A stretch of 8,853 nt of DNA from SAT2750 sp964476375 (GTDB lineage: Bacteria > Planctomycetota > Planctomycetia > Pirellulales > Pirellulaceae), in the NCBI GenBank assembly GCA_964476375.1, contig CAYYZW010000305.1:1-8853 (forward strand), in the 5' to 3' direction. A program made the position numbers and the translations under genes. Each line of letters starts with the position of its first letter. Positions within the stretch are counted from its first letter, which is position 1. Of this stretch, positions 1 to 5,706 are shown one piece after another. The notes under the pieces were generated by a model. The model made no database searches and was not told where the DNA came from. It saw nothing but the letters and a program-made list of their open reading frames with translations.

Positions 1-90
1 TGTACAGCCACCAAGCAGGCTGGCAAGGAGCACCGTACTGGCCAGTACAATCCACGGAGCGGGCTGGTTTTTTGTCAGTTCTTTGAACAT
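1..90 (-). CDS. Lipoprotein, N-terminal fragment (cut by window edge)
   Basis: Reading leftward from an ATG at 88-90 gives 30 open codons to the window edge. They form a textbook bacterial lipoprotein signal: a Lys-containing start (MFKELTKNQ), a hydrophobic stretch (WIVLASTVLLASLL), then the lipobox LGGC with the Cys at residue 29, followed by Thr. Lgt and signal peptidase II would be expected to lipidate and cleave at that Cys, leaving a membrane-anchored periplasmic protein. The frame is closed upstream by a TGA about 70 bases before the ATG, and no other ATG or GTG lies between, so the start is well defined. No clear Shine-Dalgarno site is seen. The mature protein lies outside the window, so its function cannot be stated. 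The gene is divergent from the + strand gene that starts at 234. Confidence 0.62.
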   Translation of the reverse strand, partial: MFKELTKNQPAPWIVLASTVLLASLLGGCT

Positions 91-233
91 CCGGTCTACA
101 CGGGAGGGGCTATGAAAATGGACGACGAAAAGTATCAGAAACAGGCTGGGGTCGCCATATCAATCGCCCCGCGGGTGAAATCTGCGAAGCTGCCCCGCTT
201 GCCCTGCCACGTACCATCTCGGATCATGGAAGC

Positions 234-659
234 ATGTCATCCGGTATAGAATTACTCGGAACCTACCTGCATCTCTCACGTGCCAGCCAGCAACGTGGCC
301 AGCATATCAAGCGAGATCGCTTTCTCGTGCTCTCTGCCGCTTTTGCCACTCGACTGGACCTGGACTTGATCGCTGCCTATTGCCGAAAACTGGTTCTTGA
401 GCACAACCCGGGTCACATGCTCGGGCACTGGGAATCTGTCAAACACGCCATAACGGATGCCGACTTTCTCAATTTCTGCCGTATTCTCCAGCGCCGGTAT
501 CCCCTGGAAAAAGCGGAGAAGATGCTCCATGACCTGGGCATTGATGGCGAGGGAGAACGAGATGCCTACTACAGCGACGAGGAATATGCAGCTGCCCTGC
601 TGGGTACCACCCCGGTGGAGATCGCCCGCCAGGCAGGGACTTCCGATCCTAACGATTAG
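234..659 (+). CDS. Conserved-looking hypothetical protein, 141 aa
   Basis: I do not recognise a named family. The protein is soluble, with no signal peptide or membrane segment, and looks mostly helical. Its N-terminal half has alternating hydrophobic and charged residues (RDRFLVLSAAFATRLDL, IAAYCRKLVLEHNPGHMLGHW). A second region contains RILQRRYPLEKAEKMLHDLGI, then an acidic YYSDEEYAAALLG segment, and the tail is short and polar (TSDPND). The composition looks like a real protein and the frame is uninterrupted. The ATG at 234 has only a weak GGAAGC upstream. An ATG at 226 is in another frame and stops at 249. The next gene begins 172 bases downstream, across a run of inverted repeats. The closest homologues would probably be uncharacterised planctomycete proteins, which is an inference. 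Confidence 0.72.
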   Translation: MSSGIELLGTYLHLSRASQQRGQHIKRDRFLVLSAAFATRLDLDLIAAYCRKLVLEHNPGHMLGHWESVKHAITDADFLNFCRILQRRYPLEKAEKMLHDLGIDGEGERDAYYSDEEYAAALLGTTPVEIARQAGTSDPND

Positions 660-676
660 TCCAGTCCTATCACGGC

Positions 677-750
677 CTGGAACGATCGAGCTGTTCCAGT
701 TACACCTGCTTGCAGGATTAACACAGCTGACAGCTGTCCAGAGGATCTGG
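677..750. repeat. Run of four short perfect inverted repeats
   Basis: Just after the 141-aa gene, four perfect inverted repeats follow one another. The first has 7-base arms CTGGAAC / GTTCCAG (677-683 and 693-699, 9-base spacer). The second is CCTGC-TT-GCAGG (705-716). The third is ACAGCT-GAC-AGCTGT (723-737). The fourth directly abuts it: CCAGA-GGA-TCTGG (738-750). None is followed by a T tract, so they do not look like a classical intrinsic terminator. As RNA they could form a small array of hairpins between the two genes. As DNA, the 15-base and 13-base palindromes could be operator sites. The rest of the 660-831 gap shows no clear promoter and no supported gene. Confidence 0.5.
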
Positions 751-831
751 CAGCCCCGGGATGTCGATACAGAGGAATGAAGGCACCCTTTCTTCCTCCA
801 GCAGGTTTCCCCCGGCCCGCGGTGAACTCCA

Positions 832-1548
832 ATGCGGTTCATTCTCAAGAGAGTCATCTACCTGCTGCTGCTGGTTGGCGTATTGAGCGTCCCGATGGTG
901 ATGCTCAACAGCCAGTGGCGGGATTCGGTCTCCCGAGCTGCCGGTGACTTGTTTCAACACGTAAGACAAATGCCGCGGCAATTGCTCTCCGACGAGGAAA
1001 GGCCGGAAACCACGGACGGGCAAAGCTCACTCAGCCCGCTGGCAGTCCAGCTGGAGGAAGCGACTCGCCGTTTCCATGCGGACGGCGGACAGATTTCCAG
1101 TTTCAACAGGATCTTCCAGTGTGGAGCACCCCGGTCCTGGGTTCAGCGCACCTACGATGATGCCTCCCGGACGATGGACCAGCAACGAGAGGGGCTCCGT
1201 GTCACCCTGGTCACCGGGGACAGGCTGGAAGACCTGGCCGGCTCGCTCACCTACTGGTTTGACCGGCAGGGGCGGGTCGAACGAATCCGCTTCCAGGGAG
1301 TCACCGGGAACCCGGCCAAGCTGGTCTCCTTTGCCAACCGCAGCCATAAAATGGTGGCCCGTGGATGCGAGAGGGATGCGATCTTCGTGCGAGACGGGAA
1401 GAACGGCCCCCTGCATCTGCTTCATATCTCACGACTCCCCTTCGTCAATGTTCAAACCCAGTTTGGTCGCTACGAGGTCACACTGGAATTAAACCGGCCG
1501 GGAAGTTCGCTTAGTTCCGCGTCCAGCGATGTCCTTGAAGGGGGATGA
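832..1548 (+). CDS. Membrane-anchored protein, DUF6690-like (tentative), 238 aa
   Basis: The N-terminus is basic (MRFILKR) and followed by one hydrophobic helix, residues about 8-25 (VIYLLLLVGVLSVPMVML). There is no obvious peptidase site, so a signal anchor with the rest outside the cytoplasm is most likely. Residues about 27-68 form a polar linker. Residues about 70-228 look like a compact domain with a Cys in QCGAP, a tyrosine-tryptophan strand LTYWFDRQGRVERIRFQG, and a Cys in ARGCERD. The layout resembles the planctomycete family catalogued as DUF6690, but that assignment is from memory and tentative. The function is unknown. The start has no strong ribosome site, and no in-frame alternative start lies just upstream. 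The gene stops with TGA at 1546-1548, and the same frame then stays open into the acetyltransferase gene. Confidence 0.75.
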   Translation: MRFILKRVIYLLLLVGVLSVPMVMLNSQWRDSVSRAAGDLFQHVRQMPRQLLSDEERPETTDGQSSLSPLAVQLEEATRRFHADGGQISSFNRIFQCGAPRSWVQRTYDDASRTMDQQREGLRVTLVTGDRLEDLAGSLTYWFDRQGRVERIRFQGVTGNPAKLVSFANRSHKMVARGCERDAIFVRDGKNGPLHLLHISRLPFVNVQTQFGRYEVTLELNRPGSSLSSASSDVLEGG

Positions 1549-1611
1549 CCTTCCCCATGGAGCAACGCCCGGTGCTCCCTCCAAAGGACCGAATCCGCTA
1601 TCTTTTCCGGT

Positions 1612-2550
1612 ATGCCCGTGCTTCCCCCCGACCTGCAGATCCTTTCAGCGACCCCGGGCGAATTCCCCCGCTTACTCCATTGGATTCTTTCCGCCGACTC
1701 CGCTCCGGAGGGCAAAGATCCGCTTGTCCGGGATCTGCTGGACCGGCACCGCCGTGGCCTGGTTTCGCTCGACCTCCTGCTCCATGCCGTCGCAAAGGGA
1801 AAAAGCGTGGGTACCGCCTGGGGACAGGCTCTGCCGGGACGTATCGGCATCATCTGGCCGGTCCGCCTGGCCGCTGGCATTGCCCCCCAGGTGGGTATCA
1901 AGTTGCTTCAATCCATCGACAGGTCCCTGGATCGCCAGGACGTCGTGTTACCCGTTTCGCTGATCGACATGGAAATGACAGATGCCATGACACTTCACAG
2001 GGACCTGCTTGAAGGGGTCGGCTACGAGCCACAAACCCGATTGCAGGTCATGTCCAAGAACATTTCCTCCCAGCTGCAGCAACCAGCCGGACCACTTCAT
2101 TTCCTCACCGACGTTGCCCACCCTTTCCTGGCCGAGATACTCGAACAGACAGAGATTGAAAGTAGCGACATCCCGGAGATCCAGGGAATTCGTAGCGGCA
2201 GCGATATCCTGGCGACCTTTGAGCAGGAGGCGGAAGACTCTGCTCGTGCCTGGCACCTCGTCCGGCACAACGAAAACCCTGTCGGCTGCCTGCTCCTGGC
2301 GAACAACCTGTTTACCGGGACCTGCTCGATCCAGTACATGGGACTACTGCCCGGTTTTCGGGCCCGCAGCTGGGGCCGGTTACTGGTCGAGCATGCCGAG
2401 AATTGGGGCCGGCGACAGAACGCTCGCCGCTTAAGATTGATGGTCGATTCACGAAACCAGCGAGCAACTCGTCTTTACCAGAAATGTGGCCTGCATATCG
2501 ATCATGAGCAGCAATTCTGGATGCGTGCTGCCGATGTCCGTGGTCGCTAG
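1612..2550 (+). CDS. GNAT-family N-acetyltransferase with two GNAT-like lobes, 312 aa
   Basis: The C-terminal half (about 160-305) carries the acetyl-CoA-binding core of GNAT enzymes. A strand (SIQYMGLLPGF, 239-249) leads into the pyrophosphate loop and helix RARSWGRLLVEHAENWGRR (250-268). Next come RLRLMVDSRNQRATRLYQKCGL (273-294), the usual 'xxVxxxNxxAxxLYxxxGF'-type motif, and a final strand. The N-terminal half (about 10-150) has the outline of a second, degenerate GNAT fold (VGTAWGQ, a strand IGIIWPV, then DLLEGVGYEPQTRLQVMSK). It lacks a clear acetyl-CoA loop. Tandem GNATs with one decayed lobe are known, for example mycothiol synthase, but nothing here points to that substrate. In family terms it would move an acetyl group from acetyl-CoA to an amine; the target is unknown. 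The ATG at 1612 is the only usable start after the TGA at 1546-1548. It has no clear ribosome site. Confidence 0.82.
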   Translation: MPVLPPDLQILSATPGEFPRLLHWILSADSAPEGKDPLVRDLLDRHRRGLVSLDLLLHAVAKGKSVGTAWGQALPGRIGIIWPVRLAAGIAPQVGIKLLQSIDRSLDRQDVVLPVSLIDMEMTDAMTLHRDLLEGVGYEPQTRLQVMSKNISSQLQQPAGPLHFLTDVAHPFLAEILEQTEIESSDIPEIQGIRSGSDILATFEQEAEDSARAWHLVRHNENPVGCLLLANNLFTGTCSIQYMGLLPGFRARSWGRLLVEHAENWGRRQNARRLRLMVDSRNQRATRLYQKCGLHIDHEQQFWMRAADVRGR

Positions 2551-2595
2551 TCCACGTCAGGATCTGGCAGCCGGCGTTTTCCAGTTCACCGACAC

Positions 2596-2714
2596 TTTTT
2601 CCACCGCCTGGCGGTCTGGCCGAGCGACCAGCGGCGGCGACGGACAACTGCCGGTCACCTTCTGTTTCACTGCCCTGGGAGTGGTCGACTGGATGGCGGA
2701 TATTTTTTTCCACG
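2596..2714 (+). repeat. Two T-rich CCAC motifs, possible weak DnaA-box-like sites
   Basis: TTTTTCCACC (2596-2605) and TTTTTCCACG (2705-2714, inside a longer T run) share nine bases and lie 109 bases apart on the same strand. Each matches 7 of 9 positions of the consensus DnaA box TTATCCACA. The second sits about 18 bases upstream of the predicted -35 hexamer, a sensible place for regulation or for an UP-like element. The DnaA encoded here has an altered recognition signature, so the standard consensus may not apply. The binding role is a guess. Confidence 0.25.
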
Positions 2715-2731
2715 GGAATCTCTCTATGGGT

Positions 2732-2759
2732 TTGACATTCGTGCTAGCAGTAATAAAAT
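2732..2759 (+). promoter_or_regulatory. Predicted sigma-70-type promoter for dnaA
   Basis: A perfect -35 hexamer TTGACA (2732-2737) is followed after 16 bases by TAAAAT (2754-2759), five of six matches to the -10 consensus. Transcription would begin near 2766, leaving a leader of about 180 bases before the dnaA GTG. It is the best promoter match I saw on the + strand and it sits in a local AT-rich patch. This is sequence-based only. Confidence 0.55.
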
Positions 2760-2865
2760 CCCCTTCTCACGACATCCAAACGACATGGGCCGTCCAAGTG
2801 CGGGGACCAGGCCTGGCAGATCTGTCGACGAGGATTCGTGCTGGTAATAACCCGTCATTGCTCGC

Positions 2866-2924
2866 CGAAGCGGTTGCTTCGAGCACCTTTCTCGAGGACG
2901 AGAAAGCAGGAGTCCTGACGGACT
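2866..2924 (+). repeat. Three tandem perfect tetraloop hairpins in the dnaA leader
   Basis: Three perfect inverted repeats, each with a 4-base loop, lie end to end shortly before dnaA. They are CGAAGC-GGTT-GCTTCG (2866-2881), CTTTCTCG-AGGA-CGAGAAAG (2887-2906) and AGTCC-TGAC-GGACT (2911-2924). The gaps between them are 5 and 4 bases. The last stem ends 24 bases before the start codon, just ahead of the AGGGA that may serve as ribosome site. In RNA these would give a rod of three stems, suggesting a structured 5' leader that could affect dnaA translation or mRNA stability. No U tract follows, so they are not a typical terminator. The structure is inferred by eye. Confidence 0.5.
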
Positions 2925-2948
2925 GGAAACGCAGGGAATTAGCGAAAC

Positions 2949-4334
2949 GTGACCAGGGACGATACGGAGATCGTGTCGGCAGTGCAAACAGCACTTTCCG
3001 ACAAGGTCGGTACAACTCGATTCGCCATGTGGTTCGATAGCCAGGTCCGATGGGACCTGGCCGGGAACCATTTGTCGCTTGAAGTGCGTGATGCATTCAC
3101 GCTCGAACGCATCCGTCGTTCTTTCCAGTCTGATCTCCAGGGAGCCCTTGAATCGGTGCTCCGGCAGGACGGCCAGATTTCCTTTCACGTCTCCCCTGGC
3201 GAGGACCGCACGGATCCCACATCCGGTCATGAACAAGAAGAGGTGCAGAAGCGGCACACCATCCCGGCTCCCTCGAGCGACCCGGTTTCTGAGAAGAAGG
3301 GACGCTGGGGCACCTTCAAGTCCCTGGTGGTCGGGGATGCAAACCGCATCGCCGTCACGGCGGCCCAGATGCTCCCGGATCGACCGGGAATGATTTCCCC
3401 CCTCTTTATCCATGGGGTCCCCGGCAGTGGCAAGACACACTTGCTCCAGGCCATATGGACCGAATTCCGACAGCTGCGACAACGTTCGCGATGCGTCTAC
3501 ATGACTGCCGAGCAGTTCACCAGCCAGTTCCTGGGAGCATTACGAGGAAGCGGCCTGCCCAATTTCCGCCACAAGTACCGGGATGTCGAATTGCTGCTGA
3601 TCGACGATGTTCAGTTTTTTGTTGGCAAACGCGCCACGATCAGTGAATTACATTACACGATTGACACGTTGCTGCGCGAGGGACGCCAGATGGTCTTCGC
3701 GTCACAAAACCCGCCATCCGAGCTTCAGGATCTTGGAATGGATCTCGTGGCGAGGCTTTCCGGCGGCCTTGTCTGCGGGACCGAACCGGCGGACCTGGAG
3801 ATGCGGCAGGCGATCTGCGAGCAGTACTGTGATGTCCATGACGTCCACCTTCGCCCGGCCGTGGTCGAGCACCTGGTACAGAACCTCCGGGGCGACGTGC
3901 GACTGCTTCACGGTGCCGTGCACCGGCTCCAGGCGATGGAGCGTGCCTTTGGCGAACCGGCCTCGGTTGACATGGCGCGACGGCAACTCCAGGACCTCTT
4001 CCAGGTTGCCCGGCGCGCCGTCAAGATGACAGATATTGAGCGCGCCATCTGTGACGTCTTCGGCCTCTCTCCCCGCAGCCTCCAGTCCAGTGGTCGGACC
4101 CGGTCCGTCAGCCAGCCTCGCATGCTGGCAATGTGGCTTGCCCGTGAATACACCCGGGCTGCTTTCGCCGAGATCGGAGACTACTTTGGACAGAGGGCAC
4201 ACAACACGGTGATCTCTGCCCACCAGCGTGTCAGTCGCTGGATGGACGAGAACGAGACGATCCAGACCCCTCACGGCAACTGGAATGCCCGCGATGCCGT
4301 CCGCCGCGTCGAGGCGGAACTCCAGCTCGCCTAG
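2949..4334 (+). CDS. dnaA: Chromosomal replication initiator protein DnaA
   Basis: DnaA is the AAA+ protein that binds origin DNA, oligomerises with ATP and opens the duplex for replication. The four domains are visible. Domain I, about 5-72, includes TTRFAMWFDSQV. Domain II is a polar linker, about 80-120. Domain III, about 121-350, holds Walker A GVPGSGKT (156-163), Walker B LLLIDD (215-220), sensor 1 FASQNP (250-255), a probable arginine finger R269, and a sensor 2 Arg at 318. Domain IV, about 355-461, has RTRSVSQPRMLAMWLAREYT and the helix-turn-helix. The usual GRDHTTV-type DNA-contact signature reads GQRAHNTV (414-421), so Asp becomes Ala and the first Thr becomes Asn. Sensor 1 (SQN for the usual SDR) and the arginine-finger box (VARLSGGL for RSRFxWGL) also diverge. 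The length of 461 aa is normal. The GTG start fits domain I and has AGGGA about 10 bases upstream. No dnaN follows; the 3' end meets a convergent gene. Confidence 0.95.
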   Translation: MTRDDTEIVSAVQTALSDKVGTTRFAMWFDSQVRWDLAGNHLSLEVRDAFTLERIRRSFQSDLQGALESVLRQDGQISFHVSPGEDRTDPTSGHEQEEVQKRHTIPAPSSDPVSEKKGRWGTFKSLVVGDANRIAVTAAQMLPDRPGMISPLFIHGVPGSGKTHLLQAIWTEFRQLRQRSRCVYMTAEQFTSQFLGALRGSGLPNFRHKYRDVELLLIDDVQFFVGKRATISELHYTIDTLLREGRQMVFASQNPPSELQDLGMDLVARLSGGLVCGTEPADLEMRQAICEQYCDVHDVHLRPAVVEHLVQNLRGDVRLLHGAVHRLQAMERAFGEPASVDMARRQLQDLFQVARRAVKMTDIERAICDVFGLSPRSLQSSGRTRSVSQPRMLAMWLAREYTRAAFAEIGDYFGQRAHNTVISAHQRVSRWMDENETIQTPHGNWNARDAVRRVEAELQLA

Positions 4335-5635
4335 GCAAACGGGGTTTTCCCTGGCTGGGCAATCGCCGGAACGTCCACCGGGCCAAACTCATACTGAGCC
4401 GGAGAGAGATCCATCTCGCTTTTCATCGCCTGGTCCCAGGTAATACTCTTCCCGGTATAGCAGACCTCGCGGCCAAGGATGGCGAGCATGGTACTGTAGG
4501 ACATGTAGGTTCCGTTGTTGATCGTGTCCCCGGAGCGAATGGCAGCAAACAGCTCCTTGTGTTCCACGTCATACATGCTTGGCTTGGCGCCCCGGTATCG
4601 CCATGTGGTGTCCCCACCAGTGACGGAGTGGTGCAGGATGCGAGCCGATCCCCGGGTTCCCTGCACGTAATCCTCCACGTTGTTTGAGCATCCCGACATC
4701 TGCCGGGTAAAAGCGAATGTCTTGGCCCCGTTCTCCCACTCATAGCAGACGGCAAAGTGGTCAAAAACATGGCCCCATTTTTCCTCGGTCCGCATCTGTC
4801 GGCCTCCCAAACCAAAGGCCACCTTGGGAGGCTGGTCATCCATCAGCCAGAGCGCCTTGTCGAGACTATGAATATGCTGCTCGACAATATGGTCACCCGA
4901 GAGCCATGTGAAATAGAGCCAGTTTCGCACCTGGTACTCCATCTCACTCCAGTTTTCTTTTCGGCCGCGGTGCCAGAGCGTGCCTGTCAGGTAGTTTTCC
5001 TGGACTGTCTGGATATCACCGATCGCCCCCTCCTTGATCTGTTCCATGGTAGCCCGCACGCCCAGGTCGTATCGCCAGCAGAGTCCCGAGACAAGATTCA
5101 GGTCTTTCTGCTTGGCCATCGCTACCGTTTCCAGCACGTGGCGGACACCAGTCGGATCAACCGCTACCGGTTTCTCACAGAAAACATGCTTGTTGGCCTC
5201 AATCGCCGCACGTAATTGCTGGGGCCGAAAATGAGGTGGCGTGCAGAGCAGGACGACATCCACGTCCGAGTTGACCAGTTGCTTGTAGCCATCAAAACCC
5301 GTGTAGCAGCGTTCATCACTTACGTTAACCTTGCCAGCCATCCCCTGTTGCTTGGCCTGTTGCTCCAGCACTCGTCGGGATTGTTGTAACCGATCGGGAA
5401 AGACATCACACATCGCCACCAGTTGCATGTTGGCATCCGCCCGCATGGCATTGACTGCCGCACCCGTGCCACGACCACCGCACCCGATCAATCCCACCTT
5501 GATCACATCATCCCCGGCAGCATGCAGCGCCGGTGCCGAATGCAGGGATGCCACGATGGATCCTCCCAGGGCTCCTGCGGTAGTTTTCCGGAGGAAACCA
5601 CGTCGGTCATCACTCGTCGTTTGATGCTTGGTCAT
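4331..5635 (-). CDS. Tat-exported Gfo/Idh/MocA-family oxidoreductase, 434 aa
   Basis: This is an NAD(P)-dependent dehydrogenase of the glucose-fructose oxidoreductase / inositol dehydrogenase superfamily, probably acting on a sugar or related polyol. The substrate cannot be read from the sequence. The N-terminus has a twin-arginine signal, DRRGFLRKT (10-18), a hydrophobic stretch, and a cleavage region near LHAA (37-40), so it is likely exported folded with its cofactor. The Rossmann motif VGLIGCGGRGTG is at 47-58, the family EKP motif at 154-156, and the C-terminal domain contains GDHIVEQHIHSLDK (247-260) with the likely catalytic region. Many paralogues of this exported type are typical of planctomycetes. 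The ATG at 5633-5635 is preceded by GGAG and AAGG. The gene has a predicted promoter of its own after the DUF1570-type gene. Its stop overlaps the dnaA stop on the opposite strand. Confidence 0.93.
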   Translation of the reverse strand: MTKHQTTSDDRRGFLRKTTAGALGGSIVASLHSAPALHAAGDDVIKVGLIGCGGRGTGAAVNAMRADANMQLVAMCDVFPDRLQQSRRVLEQQAKQQGMAGKVNVSDERCYTGFDGYKQLVNSDVDVVLLCTPPHFRPQQLRAAIEANKHVFCEKPVAVDPTGVRHVLETVAMAKQKDLNLVSGLCWRYDLGVRATMEQIKEGAIGDIQTVQENYLTGTLWHRGRKENWSEMEYQVRNWLYFTWLSGDHIVEQHIHSLDKALWLMDDQPPKVAFGLGGRQMRTEEKWGHVFDHFAVCYEWENGAKTFAFTRQMSGCSNNVEDYVQGTRGSARILHHSVTGGDTTWRYRGAKPSMYDVEHKELFAAIRSGDTINNGTYMSYSTMLAILGREVCYTGKSITWDQAMKSEMDLSPAQYEFGPVDVPAIAQPGKTPFA

Positions 5636-5676
5636 TCATCCTTCTCCATGGTGCGGGGCCTTAGAATTCTCTTTCC

Positions 5677-5705
5677 ATGATAACGTAGAAGATCGCTTCT
5701 GTCAG
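5677..5705 (-). promoter_or_regulatory. Predicted sigma-70-type promoter for the oxidoreductase gene
   Basis: On the - strand, CTGACA (5700-5705, five of six matches to -35) is followed after exactly 17 bases by TATCAT (5677-5682, five of six matches to -10). Transcription would start near 5670, about 35 bases before the ATG. The site lies in the 71-base gap just after the DUF1570-type gene, so the oxidoreductase can probably be transcribed independently of the genes upstream of it. Confidence 0.45.
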
Positions 5706-5706
5706 T

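Larger units (their letters stand above)
2551..2948 (+). other. Non-coding region upstream of dnaA
   Basis: These 398 bases lie between the acetyltransferase stop and the dnaA GTG. Frames on both strands cross the region, but their translations show no protein-like composition or motif, so I treat it as non-coding. It contains two T-rich repeats ending in CCAC (2596-2605 and 2705-2714), a sigma-70-like promoter (2732-2759), and a predicted leader of about 180 bases with three tandem hairpins (2866-2924). The stretch around 2700-2760 is noticeably more AT-rich than its surroundings. No exact TTATCCACA-type DnaA box was found, so an origin is not demonstrated. Confidence 0.6.

Noticed and set aside
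276..857. 193-codon open frame on the - strand across the 141-aa gene
   Set aside because: It lies fully opposite a better coding frame, its translation is Arg/Gly/Cys-rich with no motif, and it runs into the hairpin region. This is a typical GC-rich antisense shadow.
2700..2712. T tract (2703-2709) as an intrinsic terminator of the acetyltransferase gene
   Set aside because: No stable GC-rich stem immediately precedes the T run. The best upstream pairing (2670-2685) has a mismatch and is too far away.
2551..2948. Replication origin with canonical DnaA boxes
   Set aside because: No exact or one-mismatch TTATCCACA/TGTGGATAA was found by eye on either strand. Only two 7/9 matches are present, which is not enough to call oriC.
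2486..3040. 184-codon + strand frame bridging the acetyltransferase end and the dnaA start
   Set aside because: It overlaps both real genes in another frame. Its translation has no domain-like pattern, and the middle covers the dnaA promoter and leader hairpins.
2724..3482. 252-codon - strand frame opposite the dnaA promoter and 5' half
   Set aside because: It is antisense to well-supported DnaA domains, has no recognisable motif and an unlikely composition. Its length is explained by GC-rich codon bias on the other strand.
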